64,000 nucleotides of DNA from Kosakonia sp. H02 (lineage in GTDB: Bacteria; Pseudomonadota; Gammaproteobacteria; Enterobacterales; Enterobacteriaceae): contig CP131915.1 in the NCBI GenBank assembly GCA_030704225.1, positions 992,001 through 1,056,000 on the forward strand, read 5' to 3'. The translations under genes and the position numbers were made by a program. The notes under the pieces were generated by a model. The model worked only from the letters and a program-made list of their open reading frames with translations, was not told the origin of the DNA and ran no database searches. Positions 56,604-64,000 of the stretch are shown here, piece after piece (positions within the stretch are counted from its first letter, which is position 1; each line of letters begins with the position of its first letter).

Positions 56604-57325
56604 TAACGATCTTGCCCGGAGAAATCGCCGCTTTTGAACTGGCGAATGTAGAGGTAAACGGTGTGTTTCGAGATATTCAGGCGGTCAGCGACCTGGTTAA
56701 TGGCGTCTTTAATATCGAAGATGCCTTTCTCGTAGAGGTTGAGAACTATCTGACGGTTCTTGGCGTTGTTGGAAACGTTACGATCGGCGTTAACCTCTTC
56801 GATGGTGAATTCCAGCGTTTGCATGACCAAATCTTCAACGGAAGAAGCGAAATTCACCGAGGAGCCAACATCCGGGGTTTCAGGCGGGACAAAGGTGCTC
56901 ATAATTTGCGAGAACGGCACATCAAGGTTCATGTTGATGCACAGCAGACCAATCACCCGGTGATCGCGGTTACGGATGGCAATCGTCACTGATTTCATCA
57001 GTACGCCGCTTTTCGCCCGCGTGAAGTAGCACTTCGAAACGCTACTGTCAGCACCAGTCATATCGTGCAGCATACGCAGCGCGAGATCGGTAATAGGGGA
57101 GCCAATTTTACGCCCGGTATGCTCGCCGTTGGCGATGCGGATGGCGGAACATTTGAGATCCTGCAAAGAGTGCAAAACGATTTCGCAGTGCGAACCAATG
57201 AGCATCGCTAACCCGTCCACCACCGCTTCATAGGATTTGAGGATATCGAAGTCGGTCTGATCGAAAGGACGTTGATCCAGCAGATCAAGCTCACTGGTTT
57301 CGTTGGTTAATAGCGACCTGGACAT
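56603..57325 (-). CDS. yheO: YheO, PAS/HTH transcriptional regulator
   Basis: A 240-residue protein with an N-terminal PAS-like domain (SYEAVVDGLAMLIGSHCEIV) and a C-terminal helix-turn-helix (INQVADRLNISKHTVYLYIR). It belongs to the YheO/DauR family; its targets are not well established. The ATG before SRSLLTNETS equals the E. coli start; AAGGAG precedes an eight-T stretch between the ribosome site and the start. Confidence 0.92.
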   Translation of the reverse strand: MSRSLLTNETSELDLLDQRPFDQTDFDILKSYEAVVDGLAMLIGSHCEIVLHSLQDLKCSAIRIANGEHTGRKIGSPITDLALRMLHDMTGADSSVSKCYFTRAKSGVLMKSVTIAIRNRDHRVIGLLCINMNLDVPFSQIMSTFVPPETPDVGSSVNFASSVEDLVMQTLEFTIEEVNADRNVSNNAKNRQIVLNLYEKGIFDIKDAINQVADRLNISKHTVYLYIRQFKSGDFSGQDR

Positions 57326-57445
57326 GAAAAAAAACACTCCTTTTCAGGAGCCTGTCGTTATGTTTTCAGGGCAGGCTCAGTATTCGTATGGGGATATAAA
57401 TTAATACATCGTAGGTGAAGCATTCCAGAATTATATGCCTGGTGC

Positions 57446-57473
57446 AAAAAAAAACGCCGCCCGAAGGCGGCGC
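57446..57473 (-). terminator. fkpA intrinsic terminator
   Basis: Minus strand CGCCGCC-TTCG-GGCGGCG followed by a run of nine T; just after the fkpA stop. Confidence 0.93.
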
Positions 57474-57484
57474 GTTTCACAGTT

Positions 57485-58330
57485 TTATTTCTTACTGGTA
57501 TCGGCGTCTTTCGCATCAGCCGCTTTATCGCCTGCTGCCGGAGCCGCTTCTGGTGCGGCGGCGTCCGCTTTCGGTGCCGGTTTGATATCCAGCAGTTCTA
57601 CGTCGAAGACCAGCGTGGAGTTAGCCGGAATACCCGGAACGCCGGTTTTACCGTAAGCCAGTGCCGGCGGGATAACCAGCTTGATTTTGCCGCCCTTCTT
57701 GATGTTTTTCAGGCCTTCGGTCCAGCCCGGGATCACACCATCAAGACGGAAGGAGAGCGGTTCGCCACGGGTGTAAGAGTTATCAAACTCTTTTCCGTCA
57801 ATCAGCGTACCTTTGTAGTTCACCACTACCGTGTCGCTGTCTTTCGGCGCATCGCCAGTACCCGCTTTTTCGACTTTATACAGCAGGCCAGATTCTGAGG
57901 TTTTCACGCCTTTTTCTTTGGCGAAGGTATCGCGGAAGGCTTTGCCTTTTGCTTCGTTTTCAGTCGCGTCTTTTTCCATGCGATCCTGCGCGGCAGTTTT
58001 CACACGGGTTTCAAATGCTTGCAGAGTCTGTTCGATTTCCTGATCGCTCAGTTTGCTCTTATCAGCAAACGCGTCCTGCACGCCAGCGATCAGTTGAGCT
58101 TTATCCAGTTTGATGCCCAGTTTTTCCTGTTCTTTCAGGGAATTTTCCATGTAGCGGCCCAGTGACGCGCCCAGTGCATAGGCGGATTTCTGGTCGTCAT
58201 TTTTAAATGCCGCTTTGCTGTCAGTCGCTGCTGCGTCTTTTGTTGCGGTATCCGCAGCGAAAGAGATCGGTGCATGAAGGGCAACGGCCATGGTGGTCGC
58301 CAGCAGCGTGACTTTAAACAGTGATTTCAT
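57485..58330 (-). CDS. fkpA: Periplasmic FKBP-type peptidyl-prolyl isomerase
   Basis: A 281-residue periplasmic PPIase and chaperone. The signal peptide ends ISFA. Residues 30-125 form the helical dimerisation domain (ALGASLGRYMENSLKEQEK). The FKBP domain contains VVVNYKGTLIDGKEFDNS and PGWTEGLKNIKKGGK. The Ala/Lys-rich tail is about ten residues longer than in E. coli. A sigma-E promoter lies upstream. Confidence 0.97.
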   Translation of the reverse strand: MKSLFKVTLLATTMAVALHAPISFAADTATKDAAATDSKAAFKNDDQKSAYALGASLGRYMENSLKEQEKLGIKLDKAQLIAGVQDAFADKSKLSDQEIEQTLQAFETRVKTAAQDRMEKDATENEAKGKAFRDTFAKEKGVKTSESGLLYKVEKAGTGDAPKDSDTVVVNYKGTLIDGKEFDNSYTRGEPLSFRLDGVIPGWTEGLKNIKKGGKIKLVIPPALAYGKTGVPGIPANSTLVFDVELLDIKPAPKADAAAPEAAPAAGDKAADAKDADTSKK

Positions 58331-58446
58331 CCATTTCTCCAGGGGCCGGGGCATCTCGCCCCAGGGTTATACATAAAGTTAAGAAACGTACTATAAAGCG
58401 TTGCGGCAGAAATCAACATAAGGACTCCACCCGAATTCACCTGATT

Positions 58447-58474
58447 TCTGACTATTTTTGTTTAAATAAGTTTC
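58447..58474 (-). promoter_or_regulatory. Sigma-E promoter of fkpA
   Basis: Minus strand GAAACTT (58468-58474), 16 bases, TCAGA (58447-58451). This is close to the GGAACTT-N16-TCTGA sigma-E consensus; fkpA is a known sigma-E gene. Confidence 0.7.
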
Positions 58475-58568
58475 TGCTTTTCTGCCCTGATGCTGTATCG
58501 CGAGGCAAAGTTCAGTAAAATCCGCCCGTTTAACGCAAATCAGGCCGGACGCTATCAGGAGGTGAAGT

Positions 58569-58787
58569 ATGCAAGAGTTAACAATCGAAGCGCGACTGGC
58601 GGAACTGGAAAGCCGCCTGGCTTTTCAGGAGATGACCATTGAAGAGCTGAATCAGACAGTTATCGCGCATGAACTGGAGATGGCAAAGCTGCGTGAGCAT
58701 GTGCGTTTGCTGGTGGAGAAAGTAAAAGCCAGCCAACCTTCACATCTGGCATCGCCATCGGAAGAGACCCCACCGCCCCATTATTGA
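58569..58787 (+). CDS. slyX: SlyX
   Basis: A 72-residue coiled-coil protein (heptads from EARLAELESRLAFQEMTIEEL on). Function unknown. It follows AGGAGGTG and is divergent from fkpA. Confidence 0.94.
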   Translation: MQELTIEARLAELESRLAFQEMTIEELNQTVIAHELEMAKLREHVRLLVEKVKASQPSHLASPSEETPPPHY

Positions 58788-58792
58788 GGCGT

Positions 58793-58816
58793 AAAAAAAG
58801 CGGGTTTCCCCGCTTA
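58793..58816. terminator. slyX terminator
   Basis: AGCGGG-TTTC-CCCGCT after an A-run; bidirectional candidate between slyX and the repeat beyond slyD. Confidence 0.7.
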
Positions 58817-58824
58817 GTGCATTT

Positions 58825-58950
58825 ATACCCTATGGATTTCGAATCGCCGGAAGGCGGCAAGCTTGAAAATCCCCGGGAGCATAGAAAACTATGTGACCGG
58901 GGTTTGAAAGCGTAGCCAACGCACCTGCGGCGCGAAAGACGACGGGTATT
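58825..58950. repeat. ERIC element downstream of slyD
   Basis: AAATCCCCGGGAGC and TGTGACCGGGGTTTG around a short AGAAAACTA loop give the ERIC core, inside outer inverted ends ATACCC and GGGTAT. It is the full-length type (about 126 bp) and nearly abuts the slyD stop. Confidence 0.85.
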
Positions 58951-58951
58951 A

Positions 58952-59530
58952 TTAGTGGCAGCCGCAACCGCCGTTACCACCACAGCCGCCTTTACCACCG
59001 TGATCGTGGTCATGGCCACCGCAGCAACCATCATGATCGTGGTCGTGGTCATGATCGTGACCGTGCGGACCATGAACGTGGCCGTGCGCCAGTTCTTCTT
59101 CGGTTGCTTCGCGGATAGCGACAACTTCAACGTTGAACTTCAGATTTTGGCCTGCCAGCATGTGGTTACCGTCAACCACAACGTGGTCATCTTCCACTTC
59201 GGTAATTTCTACCGGTACCGGGCCCTGGTCGGTTTCGGCCAGGAAGCGCATGCCAACCTGCAATTCGTCAACGCCCATAAAGACGTCTTTCGGTACGCGT
59301 TGTACCAGGTTTTCGTCGTACTGACCGTAAGCGTCGTTCGCGCCAACAGCCACATCGAATTTGTCGCCGACTTCGTGACCGTCCAGCGCGTTTTCCAGAC
59401 CGGAGATCAGAGAACCGTGACCGTGCAGGTAGTCCAGCGGCGCACTCACCGGAGACTCATCAACCAATACACCGTCTTCTGTACGTACCTGATAGGCCAG
59501 GCTGACCACCAGGTCTTTTGCTACTTTCAT
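58952..59530 (-). CDS. slyD: FKBP-type peptidyl-prolyl isomerase and nickel chaperone SlyD
   Basis: A 192-residue protein. The FKBP domain (VAKDLVVSLAYQVRTEDG, then DYLHGHGSLISGLENAL) is interrupted by the IF chaperone insert (residues about 65-128). The C-terminal 45 residues are His-, Asp-, Gly- and Cys-rich (HDHDHDHDHDGCCGGHDHDH) and bind nickel for hydrogenase maturation. Confidence 0.96.
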   Translation of the reverse strand: MKVAKDLVVSLAYQVRTEDGVLVDESPVSAPLDYLHGHGSLISGLENALDGHEVGDKFDVAVGANDAYGQYDENLVQRVPKDVFMGVDELQVGMRFLAETDQGPVPVEITEVEDDHVVVDGNHMLAGQNLKFNVEVVAIREATEEELAHGHVHGPHGHDHDHDHDHDGCCGGHDHDHGGKGGCGGNGGCGCH

Positions 59531-59624
59531 GATATCTCCTGAGAGTGGGAAAAATACTGGCGCAGATTGTAGCGGAATTCTGCACCCGTGTACCCTTTAG
59601 CTTAAAAAATCCTGCCTGATATCG

Positions 59625-59825
59625 CTAGTCCGGATGAAAAATCCCTATCACTTGCTCATCTTTGCGAACATGCTCACGGGCTTCTTTATCCGCCTCGCGC
59701 ATTTGATGCCCGCACTTAACACATTCAACAATATCGACATTATTTTCACGCCACATTGCCAGGGAGTCTTTCGCCTGGCATGCCGGACAGGTCGCGCCGG
59801 CGATAAAACGTTTTCGTACAGCCAT
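59625..59825 (-). CDS. yheV: Zinc-ribbon protein YheV
   Basis: A 66-residue protein with two CxxC knuckles (CPACQ and CVKCG). Function unknown. The start before AVRKRF equals E. coli. It follows kefB by 10 bases. Confidence 0.92.
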   Translation of the reverse strand: MAVRKRFIAGATCPACQAKDSLAMWRENNVDIVECVKCGHQMREADKEAREHVRKDEQVIGIFHPD

Positions 59826-59835
59826 TCGAATCCCC

Positions 59836-61641
59836 TTATTCAAACTCGTCCCAGCCGTCTAACTGGCGACGCTCTTGCTGCATTTCACGCTGGAAGATCT
59901 CCTCCAGCTCGCGCCGCGCTTCGCGTACGCGGGAAATTTGTACCGTATCGGTATGCACCGGCATCAGCTCGCGCAGCATGCGCATATCCAGACGCCTGAA
60001 GTGCAACTGCGCCCGCTGCGCCTGGTGCGGATGCATTCCCAGCGAAATGAGCGCCTTACGCCCCAACTCCAGCGCACTGGAGAAGGTTTCACGGGAAAAC
60101 TGCGTCACGCCCGCCTGCAATAACTCATGGGCTTCCACACGTCCCCGCGCCCGCGCCAGGATCGCCAAATGCGGAAAGTGCTGCTGGCAAATCTCCACCA
60201 GCTTCATCGTATCGAGCGGATCATTACAGGTGATGACAATAGATTGCGCCGCCTCCGCGCCCGCCGAGCGCAGCAATTCCACCTGCGTGGCATCGCCATA
60301 ATAAACCTTATAGCCGTATTTACGCATCAGGTTGACGGCGCTGATATCGCGCTCAAGCACGGTGATGCGCATTTTGTTCGCCATTAACAGGCGGCCAATC
60401 ACCTGCCCGAAACGGCCAAAACCGACCACAATCACCTGCGGCTTGTCGTCGTCTACCCACGGCGCTTCGTCTTCATCTTCAGGCGTGTTAAAACGCCGGG
60501 AGAGCAGTTTATCAATGCTGCGCATCAGTAGCGGCGTGGTCATCATCGACAACGTGACGGTCACCAGCAGCAGCGCCAGTTGATCATCCTGGAACAGGCG
60601 CTGAGAAGAGGCGGTAGAAAAGAGGACAAAAGCGAATTCGCCGCCCTGGCTTAACACCCCAGCGAACTGCATCCGCTCTGCGCTACGCAGACCATAGATG
60701 CGCGCCAGCCCATACAGCACCAACGTTTTCACCGCCACCAGCACTGCGACACTTATCACCACCCACAACAGATGGGTATAGAGCACACCAAGATTCAGCG
60801 CCATCCCCACCGAGATAAAGAACAGCCCCAACAACAGCCCTTTAAACGGATCGATAGCGATTTCCAGTTCATGGCGATATTCGCTCTCTGCCAGCAGCAC
60901 ACCAGCGATAAAGGTCCCTAACGCCATCGACAGCCCAAGCGCATCCATAAACAGCGCCGAACCCAGCACCAGCAGCAGCGTCGCGGCGGTAAACACTTCG
61001 CGCACGCCGGAAGCCGCAATAAAGCGAAACACCGGACGCAGGAGATAACGGCCGCCAACCAGCATCCCCGCAAACGCCAGCACTTTCATGCCGACCTTCA
61101 TCCAGTCGAGATGGTTATCACCGTTACCCGCCAGCAGCGGCACCAGCGCCAGCGCCGGGATCACCGCCAGGTCCTGAAACAGCAGCACCGAGAAGCCAAG
61201 CTGCCCGGACTCGCTGCGGTTCATGCCTTTATCGCGCATCAGTTGCAGCGCCATCGCCGTGGATGACATCGCAAGGCCAATGCCGCCAATCACCGCCGCC
61301 TGCCAGGCAAACTGTGTCAGCATTAATAACCCGGCGAGGATCGCGGCACTGAGCAATACTTGCGCGGCGCCGACACCAAAGATAGAGCGACGCAATTCCC
61401 ACAGCTTCGACGGGTTCAGCTCCAGCCCGATGATAAACATCAGGAACACCACGCCTAACTCCGAGAAATGAAGGATTTCGTCGACGTCGCTGATAAACCC
61501 CAGCCCCCACGGGCCAATCGCAATGCCCGCCAGCAAATAACCGAGCACCGCGCCAATACCTAAACGCGCGGCCAGCGGTACGGCAACCACGGCGGCAAAG
61601 AGGAATAACACGCCAGCCAGTAACAGCGTGGAACCTTCCAT
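59836..61641 (-). CDS. kefB: Glutathione-gated K+/H+ antiporter KefB
   Basis: A 601-residue protein with about twelve membrane helices of the CPA2 family, then a cytosolic RCK/KTN domain starting QVIVVGFGRFGQVIGRLL. Glutathione keeps it closed, and glutathione adducts open it, acidifying the cell during electrophile stress. It overlaps kefG by one base. Confidence 0.96.
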   Translation of the reverse strand: MEGSTLLLAGVLFLFAAVVAVPLAARLGIGAVLGYLLAGIAIGPWGLGFISDVDEILHFSELGVVFLMFIIGLELNPSKLWELRRSIFGVGAAQVLLSAAILAGLLMLTQFAWQAAVIGGIGLAMSSTAMALQLMRDKGMNRSESGQLGFSVLLFQDLAVIPALALVPLLAGNGDNHLDWMKVGMKVLAFAGMLVGGRYLLRPVFRFIAASGVREVFTAATLLLVLGSALFMDALGLSMALGTFIAGVLLAESEYRHELEIAIDPFKGLLLGLFFISVGMALNLGVLYTHLLWVVISVAVLVAVKTLVLYGLARIYGLRSAERMQFAGVLSQGGEFAFVLFSTASSQRLFQDDQLALLLVTVTLSMMTTPLLMRSIDKLLSRRFNTPEDEDEAPWVDDDKPQVIVVGFGRFGQVIGRLLMANKMRITVLERDISAVNLMRKYGYKVYYGDATQVELLRSAGAEAAQSIVITCNDPLDTMKLVEICQQHFPHLAILARARGRVEAHELLQAGVTQFSRETFSSALELGRKALISLGMHPHQAQRAQLHFRRLDMRMLRELMPVHTDTVQISRVREARRELEEIFQREMQQERRQLDGWDEFE

Positions 61642-62192
61642 TAACGACCTCCCGGCAGCAATGGCGAGGCCAGCCAGTCACCGTAAGCTTTGGCATGATT
61701 CGCCAGCTCCTGCGGTGCCTGCCGACGAGCCCAATAGATGATGATCGGGCTGAGCCAGTGCATACGGCACATTGCGGCGGTCAGCTCAAAGGGGCGCAAA
61801 ATATCATTCATTGAGTAGCGATTCAGACCATCATGGCGATAAGCCGCCTCCGGCTCGCCGGTGGTAATCACGCTACGCCAGTACTTTCCCGCCAGTTGGT
61901 TCCCGCCGATCCCGCTGGCAAAGCCCCGGCTCAATACGCGATCGAACCACTCTTTGAGCAGTGCCGGGCAGCTATAGGTATAAAGAGGATGTTGAAAAAC
62001 AATAACGTCATGCTCGCGCAACAGCGCCTGTTCATAAGGAATATCAATAAAAAAATCAGGATAACGGGCGTACAAGTCATGCACCGTTACGTTTTGCAGT
62101 TGCGTTGCCGGCTTAAGCAAAACCCGGTTCGCCACCGAGTCCTGTGATTCCGGATGGGCATACAGCAGCAACACTTTCGCTGTCTGCGACAT
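61641..62192 (-). CDS. kefG: KefB ancillary quinone oxidoreductase KefG
   Basis: A 183-residue flavodoxin-fold protein required for full KefB activity. LLLYAHPESQDSVANR and FQHPLYTYSCPALLKEW are family features. First gene before kefB. Confidence 0.94.
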   Translation of the reverse strand: MSQTAKVLLLYAHPESQDSVANRVLLKPATQLQNVTVHDLYARYPDFFIDIPYEQALLREHDVIVFQHPLYTYSCPALLKEWFDRVLSRGFASGIGGNQLAGKYWRSVITTGEPEAAYRHDGLNRYSMNDILRPFELTAAMCRMHWLSPIIIYWARRQAPQELANHAKAYGDWLASPLLPGGR

Positions 62193-62316
62193 CTATTCCC
62201 CTCCCGGGTGTCAAATCTGTCATTTTGGGCTAACATTGCGGCCCCGGTGCGGCATTTGGCCGTAACCTTACATTACCATAAAGACAAATTAACATAGTCT
62301 GAACATACGGCGTCTT

Positions 62317-64000
62317 ATGATTGTTTTCTCCTCGTTACAAATTCGTCGCGGCGTGCGTGTCCTGCTGGATAACGCCACAGCCACCATCAATCCGGGCCAG
62401 AAAGTGGGCCTGGTGGGTAAAAACGGCTGCGGCAAATCGACCCTGCTGTCGCTGCTGAAAAACGAGATAAGCGCCGATGGCGGCAGCTTCACCTATCCCG
62501 GCACCTGGCAACTAGCGTGGGTGAATCAGGAAACGCCGGCGTTAGACGAAGCGGCCATCGATTATGTGATAGACGGCGATCGCGAATACCGCCAGCTTGA
62601 AGCGCAACTGAATGCCGCCAACGCGCGCAACGACGGTCACGCCATCGCCACCGTACACGGAAAACTCGACGCCATCGACGCGTGGACGGTGCGCTCCCGC
62701 GCCGCCAGCTTGTTGCACGGTCTGGGCTTCGCCAACGAACAACTGGAGCGCCCGGTAAGCGATTTCTCCGGCGGCTGGCGTATGCGTTTAAACCTCGCAC
62801 AGGCGCTGATTTGCCGCTCCGATTTACTGCTGCTGGATGAACCGACCAACCACCTCGATCTCGATGCGGTTATCTGGCTGGAAAAATGGCTGAAAAGCTA
62901 CCAGGGCACATTGATCCTGATTTCTCACGACCGTGATTTCCTCGATCCAGTGGTCAACAAAATTCTGCATATTGAGCAGCAAAACCTGTTCGAATACACC
63001 GGCAACTACAGCTCGTTTGAGCGCCAGCGCGCGACACGCCTTGCTCAGCAGCAAGCCACTTATGAGAGCCAACAGCAGCGCGTGGCGCATCTGCAAAGCT
63101 TTATCGATCGCTTTAAAGCCAAAGCCAGCAAAGCGAAGCAGGCGCAAAGCCGCATTAAAATGCTGGAGCGTATGGAGCTGATTGCCCCCGCGCTCGTCGA
63201 TAACCCGTTCCACTTCAGCTTCCGCGCACCGGAAAGCCTGCCAAACCCGATCCTGAAGATGGAGAAAGTGAGCGCCGGTTATGGCGATCGCACCATTCTG
63301 AACGCCATCAAACTTAACCTGGTGCCAGGTTCACGCATTGGCCTGTTGGGGCGCAACGGTGCCGGGAAATCAACGCTGATTAAATTGCTGGCGGGTGAAC
63401 TGGCGGCGCAGAGCGGCGAAATCGGCCTGGCAAAAGGCATCAAGCTCGGTTACTTCGCCCAGCATCAGCTGGAATTTTTACGCGCCGACGAATCGCCACT
63501 GCAACATCTGGCGCGCCTTGCGCCGCAGGAGCTGGAGCAGAAGCTGCGCGATTATCTCGGCGGTTTTGGTTTTCAGGGCGATAAAGTCACGGAAGCGACG
63601 GAACGTTTCTCCGGCGGCGAAAAAGCGCGGCTGGTGCTGGCGCTTATCGTCTGGCAGCGCCCGAACCTGCTGCTGCTTGATGAACCGACAAACCACCTCG
63701 ATCTCGATATGCGCCAGGCGCTGACCGACGCGTTGATTGAGTTTGAAGGCGCACTGGTTGTCGTCTCGCACGACCGTCACTTGCTGCGCTCCACCACCGA
63801 CGATCTCTACCTGGTGCACGACGGCAAAGTCGAGCCGTTCGACGGCGATCTCGACGATTACCAGCAGTGGCTGAGCGATGTGCAAAAGCAGGAAAACCAG
63901 CCTGCGGACACGGCGAAAGAGAACGGCAATAGCGCCCAGGCGCGTAAAGATCAGAAGCGTCGCGAAGCCGAACTGCGCACGCAAACCCAGCCGCTGCGTA
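62317..64000 (+). CDS. yheS: ABC-F ATPase YheS (3' end outside the window)
   Basis: The first 561 codons of an ABC-F protein. Domain 1 has GLVGKNGCGKST, FSGGWRMRLNLAQAL and LLLDEPTNHLDL. Domain 2 has GLLGRNGAGKST, FSGGEKARLVLALI and a second LLLDEPTNHLDL. The linker is charged and helical. ABC-F proteins bind the ribosomal E site; YheS relieves some nascent-chain stalling. It is divergent from kefG. Confidence 0.95.
   Translation, partial: MIVFSSLQIRRGVRVLLDNATATINPGQKVGLVGKNGCGKSTLLSLLKNEISADGGSFTYPGTWQLAWVNQETPALDEAAIDYVIDGDREYRQLEAQLNAANARNDGHAIATVHGKLDAIDAWTVRSRAASLLHGLGFANEQLERPVSDFSGGWRMRLNLAQALICRSDLLLLDEPTNHLDLDAVIWLEKWLKSYQGTLILISHDRDFLDPVVNKILHIEQQNLFEYTGNYSSFERQRATRLAQQQATYESQQQRVAHLQSFIDRFKAKASKAKQAQSRIKMLERMELIAPALVDNPFHFSFRAPESLPNPILKMEKVSAGYGDRTILNAIKLNLVPGSRIGLLGRNGAGKSTLIKLLAGELAAQSGEIGLAKGIKLGYFAQHQLEFLRADESPLQHLARLAPQELEQKLRDYLGGFGFQGDKVTEATERFSGGEKARLVLALIVWQRPNLLLLDEPTNHLDLDMRQALTDALIEFEGALVVVSHDRHLLRSTTDDLYLVHDGKVEPFDGDLDDYQQWLSDVQKQENQPADTAKENGNSAQARKDQKRREAELRTQTQPLR

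Noticed and set aside
58955..59542. A 195-codon open frame opposite slyD
   Set aside because: Its Thr/Val-rich start is the complement of the His-rich SlyD tail; SlyD is certain.

Overview
The window is chromosomal DNA of a member of the Enterobacteriaceae. Most genes are close to Escherichia coli K-12 orthologues and keep their order (hisPMQJ-argT-ubiX-purF-cvpA-dedD-folC-accD-dedA-truA-usg-pdxB-flk, then yfcJ-fabB-mnmC through yfdC-argW). The GC-rich codon use, D-arabitol (dal) and histidine-utilisation (hut) operons and ERIC repeats fit a Kosakonia, Enterobacter or Klebsiella relative. The genus is inferred from content; no 16S rRNA gene is present.

Layout. (1) 1-5510: the 3' end of an acetyltransferase gene, then a dalDKT operon with the divergent SorC-type regulator dalR, for D-arabitol catabolism. 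(2) 5561-9732: the histidine/lysine-arginine-ornithine ABC importer hisPMQ with two tandem binding proteins, hisJ and argT, each behind a sigma-54-type promoter. (3) 9923-20983: housekeeping genes for ubiquinone cofactor, purines, folate, fatty acids, tRNA pseudouridine and PLP. (4) 21044-22477: a GH1 phospho-beta-glucosidase gene that is not at this place in K-12. (5) 22589-41105: fabB, mnmC, epmC, mepA, aroC, prmB, smrB, sixA, the fadIJ beta-oxidation pair, fadL, mlaA and yfdC, with recognisable FadR and FabR operators. (6) 41214-45094: AT-rich gtrA-gtrB-gtrC-like O-antigen glucosylation genes, tRNA-Arg argW, and an unrecognised protein with a possible winged-helix C-terminus. gtrB is split by an exact 112-bp tandem duplication. 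(7) 45192-51492: hutIGC and hutUH, followed by the small membrane protein gene ypdK.

At about 52145 the map position changes abruptly. The sequence passes from ypdK-downstream DNA (about 54 min in K-12) into the first 22 codons of tufA, then fusA-rpsG-rpsL-tusBCD-yheO-fkpA-slyX-slyD-yheV-kefB-kefG-yheS (about 75 min). tufA is cut inside its GTP-binding P-loop. tuf is normally a two-copy gene and a common contig-break point, and gtrB carries an exact short duplication, so the junction is either an assembly join or a large rearrangement. A simple deletion is implausible because about 1 Mb, including essential genes, lies between the two places.

How the genes work together: the left half is nitrogen and carbon scavenging (arabitol, basic amino acids, histidine) around core biosynthesis. 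The middle has fatty acid synthesis and degradation under opposing FadR/FabR control. The right end is the translation (str) operon, followed by tRNA thiolation, periplasmic and cytosolic PPIases and glutathione-gated potassium efflux. No prophage integrase, CRISPR array, rRNA gene or defence system was found, and no clearly new biological system is visible. The best leads are the tufA junction, the gtrB duplication and the unidentified gene beside argW.
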